This document shows positions 58,765 to 64,000 of a stretch of 64,000 nt of DNA, piece after piece. The stretch is from positions 17,985,706-18,049,705 of the forward strand of contig NC_092693.1 in the NCBI RefSeq assembly GCF_964275005.1, read 5' to 3'. The stretch comes from Diadema setosum (Eukaryota; Echinodermata; Echinoidea; Diadematoida; Diadematidae). The position numbers were made by a program, and so were the translations under genes. The notes under the pieces were generated by a model that saw only the letters and a list, made by a program, of their open reading frames with translations, ran no database searches and was not told the origin of the DNA. Position 1 is the stretch's first letter. Every line of letters starts with the position of its first letter.

Positions 58765-59095
58765 ATGCTTCCTTGAGACTGTTGCATAAGACTGATAAGA
58801 TTGTGCCATAAGAACACAGCGTTACAATGTTGTTGTATATACTTGTAGCTGTTTATTGTTGAATGTATATGTTGTGGGGTCCTACAATGAATAGGGCATT
58901 AATAAACAGCTTTGTTTAATTCAAAATGTGTTGATGGCTGAATAAATTGTATTGATAATAAAGGTTCATAATATGTGTGGCAGCTGGGATGGTGGACCAT
59001 ACAGTCCCAGTATAGTTACACTGCCAGCGTAGGTTTCCCTATCCCACAATTTTCCAGAAGTCCAAAAGTCCTTTATTCCCCAGATAATAGTAAAG
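58765..59095. other. Transposon-derived 3' region
   Basis: Follows the transposase stop. GGTGGACCATA.....TTACACTGCCAG with CCCTATCCCACAATT at 58990-59055 is repeated, diverged, at 59440-59505, bracketing the inverted tail repeat. Confidence 0.5.
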
Positions 59096-59350
59096 TACAA
59101 CATCAATTCAATCATAGTTTATTTCCAGTCAACGAAAATCAAAACGTAGTACAAAGTATACATGTCATGAAATGATATTGTTCAAACATTTGCAAAAGAT
59201 TGATGTAGTATACGAGATAAATTATATAACAACATAAGAGGAACAATTGTTTGAACAATATCATTTCATGACATGTATACTTTGTACTATGTTTTGATTT
59301 TCGTTGATTGGAAATAAACTATGACTGAATTGAATTGAATTGAATTGAAC
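59096..59350. repeat. Inverted pair of LINE 3' tails
   Basis: TTCAATTCAATCATAGTTTATTTCC with GTATACATGTCATGAAATGATATTG is inverted at 59243-59349, ending AAATAAACTATGACTGAATTGAATTGAATTGAA. Both arms are near identical. They look like two head-to-head insertions of the same LINE end or a foldback duplication. Confidence 0.85.
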
Positions 59351-59547
59351 ATCACTTGTGTAAACGGCCCTTTTTGCCCATCAATAAAAAATAAATAAAA
59401 ACCAAACTGTGGCCAACTGATCCCAGGCCAGACTATGTTGGTGGACCATAGCATGCTGTCATGGTTGCACTGTTAGTCAGAATTCCCTGTGCCCAATTAT
59501 TCACAGATAGTATATGACTTAACTGTTTTGATAAAGAAGGTAACGAA

Positions 59548-59581
<34 letters not shown>

Positions 59582-59929
59582 AACAACAACAACATTATAA
59601 TCTTTGGCCACATAACTATATCAGGGATTTTTTCCAAAATTTGAGTTAAATTCAACGTTCATAACGTTAAGTTTTACTCAAATTAGCGTTTCAAGTGTTC
59701 AAAACAAGTGTTTCAAAGACTTTACCAACACTTTATTAAGGAAAAAATGCAAAGTTTTAACCTTTTTTAAAAGTTTTTACCAACACTTTATTAAGTAAAC
59801 AAAAATAGGCAAATTTTTGACCATGCCTTACAAAGTCTAGATGTAGAGATGTATCAGTGTATCAGTGTAGCCTTCTTCGTAGTACAGATGTACCGATGTA
59901 GCCACCAGCACGTCTGACTGCGTGCGTGC
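59351..59929. other. Spacer with CAA microsatellite
   Basis: (CAA)n at 59551-59595. TTACCAACACTTTATTAAG is repeated at 59722 and 59778. No gene. Confidence 0.5.
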
Positions 59930-60355
59930 TGCATCCACGGAGCAGACGCAGTTCATACTCCTCTCATGCGCAGTGAACGGTTTGCATCCGATATATATCC
60001 GCTCGGCATCCCCTTTGTTTCCGTTAGGCGTACGTGATGCATCCGCTTCATCCGCTCTGCATCCGCTCCGCTCCGCTATCCGTCCGCTTCGCAATTATCC
60101 CCGGTAACCCCTTCGGAGCTGTCATCCACTTCCATCCGCTTTCATCCGCTAGGCTTTCGATGAACATCCGTTTAACATCCCCGCTACATACGACCCAAGT
60201 CCGTTCTTTTCCGTTCTGTTTTCGCAAATTTTCGCCAATTTTGTCAATTTCTGGAGCGGATGAAAGCGGATGGAGCCACCCCCGAAATTTTGCTCGTCCG
60301 CAGTGTCCTTTCTGCATACGCTTTGTATCCGTCGGCCAGTGGGACCGGGCCTTAC
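59930..60355. mobile_element. Single arm of the GGCCCGGTCCCAC foldback element
   Basis: Matches arm B of 25234-26676 (26331-26675): CATCCGCTCTGCATCCGCT, GTAACCCCTTCGGAGCTGTCATC, GGCCAGTGGGACCGGGCCTT. The mirror arm is missing. Open frames on both strands are not genes. Confidence 0.85.
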
Positions 60356-60710
60356 GCTTTGACCCATTTCCACGAGTCCGAAGAAGTCCGATCCAGTGTA
60401 GTCAGTGGTCCGATCACAGTTTGATCGGCTCATGATTGGGCTGATGATGACAGCTTTAGCAAACTAATTCTTTTGTGACATCATACACAGTATGATATCT
60501 GTAAATAAACTGTAAAATAAACTGTAAAATATCTGTAAATAAACTGTATTATAATGTAAATAGCACAGTCTGCAAGAATCTTCAGCCTATTGAAGGAGGC
60601 AGACTTAATCAGAAGAAAAAGAAGTACTAAGAAGCTCATAAGCCCGCACCCTGGAATCACTACACCCTGCGTGATGCGCATCATTGCTAAAATTATGTGT
60701 TGGGCACATC

Positions 60711-61404
60711 TGGGCCCCGTTTCATAAAAAGTTGATATACACTGTAAAAACATCGGTGTTAGATTTAACACCATGGGTGTTAACTCTAACACCGATCAAT
60801 CTTCAATAGAGGACCACACCCACAGGTGTAGAAAATGTATTGTGACGGTGTTAAAAAGTGTTCACCTGGCACTTCGTGGTGTTAATTTGACACTGTAGCT
60901 GGTGATATTTTTGACACTGCGCTAGAGCTAATTCATTAATGACACCGCATGGTGTTGATTTGTATTGGTGGTGTTAATTTCAATGGTATAACACCTGTCC
61001 AGCTTCAATAGGACACCACACCAACTGGTGTTACTGTGGTGTAAATTTGTTTACACATTTTTTCGAAAATCAAGTACTTTATCGGAAAATTCTTCATCGT
61101 CTTGTTGAAGTTCAGAATTAACAAGAAATTCAGTAACTAAGAAACTATCAAAAAAAAAAAACAATTTTATATTTTGAAATGGCACCCAGAGGTGTTAATC
61201 TAACACCATGAATGAGCACCGGAAATTTAACACCAGCTCGGTGTTTCACATTTAACACCGGACTTTTTGCAGTGTAGCAACTCTTGCTGGAATGGTAATT
61301 GTCATGACAATGACAAGAATCCGGCTTCCTGATTTGCTGTTGCTATTGGAAGTTGCCATTCCAGCAAGAGTTGCCATCCTAACATTTTTTATGAAATGGG
61401 GCCC
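60711..61404. mobile_element. GGGCCCC MITE with nested CACTG element
   Basis: GGGCCCCGTTTCATAAAAAGTTG and TAGCAACTCTTGCTGGAATGG are inverted at 61353-61403 (CCATTCCAGCAAGAGTTGCCA...ATGAAATGGGGCCC). Copy 1 shows the empty site at about 29325 (CACATCTGAAATTAA). The CACTG element occupies 60740-61274 in its left arm. Confidence 0.9.
60740..61274. mobile_element. CACTGTAAAAA MITE, copy 3 of 3
   Basis: TIRs and TA borders (60738-60739, 61275-61276) as in the other two, 535 bp. Closest to copy 2 of 3 (shared GCGCTAGAG block). Confidence 0.93.
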
Positions 61405-63710
61405 TGAAATCAATATTAGGGAAATCTGCCATATCTCAAGTCGAATGCCTGAAAACTGTGGGAGTTGGCTAAATCCACTGTAATTTCCATGCCCTTTATT
61501 CAAAAAATGCTCATACCATGGCAACATTAAAAAAAAAGAAGTCTGCACATCTACATGCTAAAGAGATCACGTTTGCCAAATTTCATGTCAAATGCTTAAG
61601 AATAGGGACAAATCTACAATATCTTTACAAGATTTTCATTAAAAAAATGCTATTACCATGGCACACAGTGTTCAGTGTAATGAAAAGAGATGAAATTTGC
61701 ACATACTATAGCTGTCACATTTCAAGTCAAATGTAAAAAACAAGGCAAGTGCCAAAATGTGTCCCGCCCATTCGCATAGAAGAAATTAATGTTTTTCTAA
61801 CTCCAGAAGTTCATTGACCCCGTCTATGGCCTTTGACCTTGTGGTGACCTTCAACTTCTCAAAAGACATTTACCATCCAAGTTTGGTCACAAACGGACAT
61901 AGGGATCAAAAGTTATGAGCCATAATGGAACTGCGCCGTAAAAACTTGACAATGGGACATAAAGTTCATTGACCCCTGCCTCTGACCTTTGACCCTGAGA
62001 TGACATTCATGTTTGGTAAAATGAGTAACTTTGTATAACCACTCTTCCCTCCATGTTTGATTGAAATTAAAGTCCTCAGTAGAGAGTTATTCAAGTTTTT
62101 GTACAATGGACGACGGATGGACGGACAGACGGCGCAGGCGATCCCTTTAGTATCCCCTCACCTCCGATGGGCTCGACAAAAATGAGGAAATGAGCGAAAG
62201 CCACAATATGTTTGTGTGATTTTCATTCAAAAAAAATGTTGTTACCATGGCAACACATAGTTCGCCAATGAAAAAAGGTGAAGTCTGGACATACAGTGTA
62301 CATACTGTAGCGGTCACATGTGCCAAATTTCAGGTCAAATGCTCAAAAACTCAGGGAGTTACAGCGGTGTAGGTCAATCCACATGTTTTTGTATGATTTG
62401 TATAGAACTTGCTTTTGCCATGGCAACTAATTTCTTAACTCTTAAGAAACTAGAACTATCAATGAATGTGACTGATATCCCAACCTAAACCTGAGGGAGT
62501 TAGCTCACTCCATAATATCTTTGTATGGTCTGGGTTTTTTTGTTTTTTTTTAACTTTAATGTGGTTGCCATTGCCATGCATTGTTCAACACTGACAAAAG
62601 ATGTGTTTTGCTCACCTTAAAACTACAGGTTTGTCTCCCCTCACCTCCAATGGGCTCGACAAAAATATGCGAATGAGCGAAATCCACAATATGTTTGCAT
62701 GATTTTCATTGAAAAAAAATACTGTTATCATGGCAACACAGTGTGACGACAATGAAAGATGATGTTTGCACAACGTTATTTCGAAGTTGTCACGCATATT
62801 AAATTTCAAGTCAAATGTTAAAAAATGAGATAGTTATCTACAGAGTTATTCAAGTTTTTGTACGATGGACGACGAATGGACGGACAGACGCCGCAGGCGA
62901 TCCCTTTAGTCTCCCCTCACCTCCGATGGGCTCGACAAAAATGAGGAAATGAGCGAAATCCACAATATTTTTGTGTGATTTTCCTTTAAAAATTGCTGTT
63001 ACCATGGCAACACATTGTTTGCAAATGACATATGATGAAGTCTGCACATACACATATTGTAGCAGTCACATGTACCAAATTTCAGGCCAAATGCTCTAAA
63101 ACTGAGGGAGTTAATAGGCCACTCCATGTATTTTTGTATGATTTGTAAAAAAAAACAACAAACAAACAAACAAACAAACAAACTGCAGTTGCCATGGCGA
63201 CTGATCTCTAAACACTCGTGAAAAGAGGCGTCTTGCACAACTGCACATTACATTGATGGCATGTGCCAAATTTCAGCTGAATTGCTGTAAAATTGAAAGA
63301 GTAGTTTGATCCTCAACATTTTATGACTTTTATGAAAATCTGCCATTGCCATAACAACGCATTTACGAGATACTGAGGATAACAGTGTCTTGCACATCTA
63401 CCTATGGTAGCAGTCACACATGCCAAATTTTAGGGCAATTGTTAAAAAAATGAGAGATGAGTTAAAGTCACAACATTTTGCATGATTTTATGAAAATTTG
63501 CCATGACCACGGTAACACATTAGTCAATACAGACGAAAAAGGTGTCTTGCACATCTACCTATAATAGCAGTCATACTTGCCAAATTCTAGGTCAATTGCT
63601 CAAAAAATGAGACAGTAGGTTCAAGCCACAAGTTTTGCAACTGACCGACTGACCAACCAACTGCCTGGTCACCCGACCTCAGAGTGATTCCTATATACCC
63701 CTATACACAC
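61405..63710. repeat. Divergent tandem array, monomer about 155 bp, copy 2
   Basis: Corresponds to 29330-31793, including rare variant monomers (TTTCTTAACTCT...AACTAGAACTA at 62430, cf. 29905). Perfect GTTACCATGGCAAC at 62241 and 62998, one-mismatch versions at 62413 and 63189. Pieces of the GGTCA-rich repeat are embedded at about 61742-62195, 62628-62690 and 62838-62955. An AAAC microsatellite is at 63153-63182. Similar sequence resumes at 63940-64000 after the foldback element, to the window end. Confidence 0.93.
61790..62195. repeat. GGTCA-rich repeat, copy 2, inside the array
   Basis: TTGACCCC...GCCTTTGACCTTGTGGTGACCTTC, CATCCAAGTTTGGTCACAAACGGACATAG, GGACAGACGGCGCAGGCGATCCC match 1-575 in order. 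Confidence 0.88.
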
Positions 63711-63925
63711 TATGGCCCAAATTCATGAAGGTGGTTTAAATCTATACCATGGTTTATGTAAAATTTCAATGAGTAAATACGATTGACAAATTGGGTACAC
63801 CAATGAACGTCCAACAACAAACGCGAATTAATACACGCATGTCAAATGTACGTCTATTTCACACTTATAAATTTGTACCATGTTCTAAGTTTAACTTAAA
63901 CCACCATTATGAATTCTGGTCTATA
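63711..63925. mobile_element. Foldback MITE related to 9150-9465
   Basis: GGCCCAAATTCATGAAGGTGG with TACCATGGTT at the left is inverted at the right as TTTAACTTAAACCACCATTATGAATTCTGGTC. It has a different, shorter loop. Located where the duplication ends. Confidence 0.75.
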
Positions 63926-64000
63926 TTGTATACAGTAGGTGGGGTAAACAAAGAAGTGTCTTGCACAACTACACATTACATTGATGGCATGTGCCAAATT

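Larger units (their letters stand above)
36486..63710 (+). repeat. Tandem segmental duplication, copy 2
   Basis: Direct repeat of 7685-31793 with the block order listed there. Copy-2-specific insertions: hAT-like 36928-38610, LINE piece 40246-41213, solo LTR 41246-42418, CACTG element 49044-49576, about 2.9 kb at 49665-52610, foldback 54244-56784, about 270 bp at 57142-57410, and the transposase region from about 57863. GPI exons of copy 1 have no counterpart here. Confidence 0.93.

Overview
This is eukaryotic genomic DNA: AT-rich, with spliced exons bounded by AG/GT signals and a very high load of foldback MITEs, DNA transposons, non-LTR retrotransposon remnants and microsatellites. The repeat style (foldback elements with long arms, repeats full of GGTCAAAGGTCA motifs, short elements flanked by TA or TTAA) and the gene content suggest a marine invertebrate deuterostome, most likely an echinoderm such as a sea urchin. 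The species is inferred, not proven. No prokaryotic genes, rRNA, tRNA or CRISPR array were seen.

The backbone is a head-to-tail segmental duplication. Copy 1 (about 7.69-31.79 kb) matches copy 2 (about 36.49-63.71 kb) in the same order and orientation with roughly 5-10% divergence. Differences between copies are mostly clean transposon insertions, and the other copy shows the empty site. These include two hAT-like elements with 8-bp duplications, a pogo-like element with TA, a solo LTR with 5 bp, a CACTG-type element with TA, a 2.5-kb foldback element built of AACTGG motifs, and LINE tails.

The duplication carries a tandem, minus-strand gene family. I assembled it from small exons with mutually compatible phases: a cysteine exon (C-x2-C), a second C-x2-C exon, a first transmembrane exon, a 55-nt exon, and a terminal exon with a second transmembrane segment and a CYYG motif. 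The layout matches the C-terminal half of PIP4P1/PIP4P2 (TMEM55), endolysosomal phosphatidylinositol-4,5-bisphosphate 4-phosphatases. Pieces of three paralogs are visible: L (exons at 10.5 and 7.8 kb), M (39.1, 36.6, 34.3, 28.6 and 24.0 kb) and R (57.8 and 53.7 kb). Between paralogs three of the exons differ far more than the adjoining introns, and almost all differences replace amino acids while cysteines and splice sites are kept. This looks like diversifying selection and is the most interesting signal here. The N-terminal exons with the expected CX5R catalytic motif were not found.

Other content: three minus-strand exons of glucose-6-phosphate isomerase at 12.7-15.4 kb, one carrying a G-run insertion, a 1-nt loss and a stop (a pseudogene fragment); a frameshifted PIF/Harbinger transposase at 57.86-58.76 kb; a broken CR1/L2-like reverse transcriptase at 1.2-4.0 kb; and two arrays of a divergent monomer of about 155 bp (28.8-31.8 and 61.4-63.7 kb), many of whose monomers carry the palindrome GTT(A/G)CCATGGCAAC, the consensus X-box bound by RFX factors.
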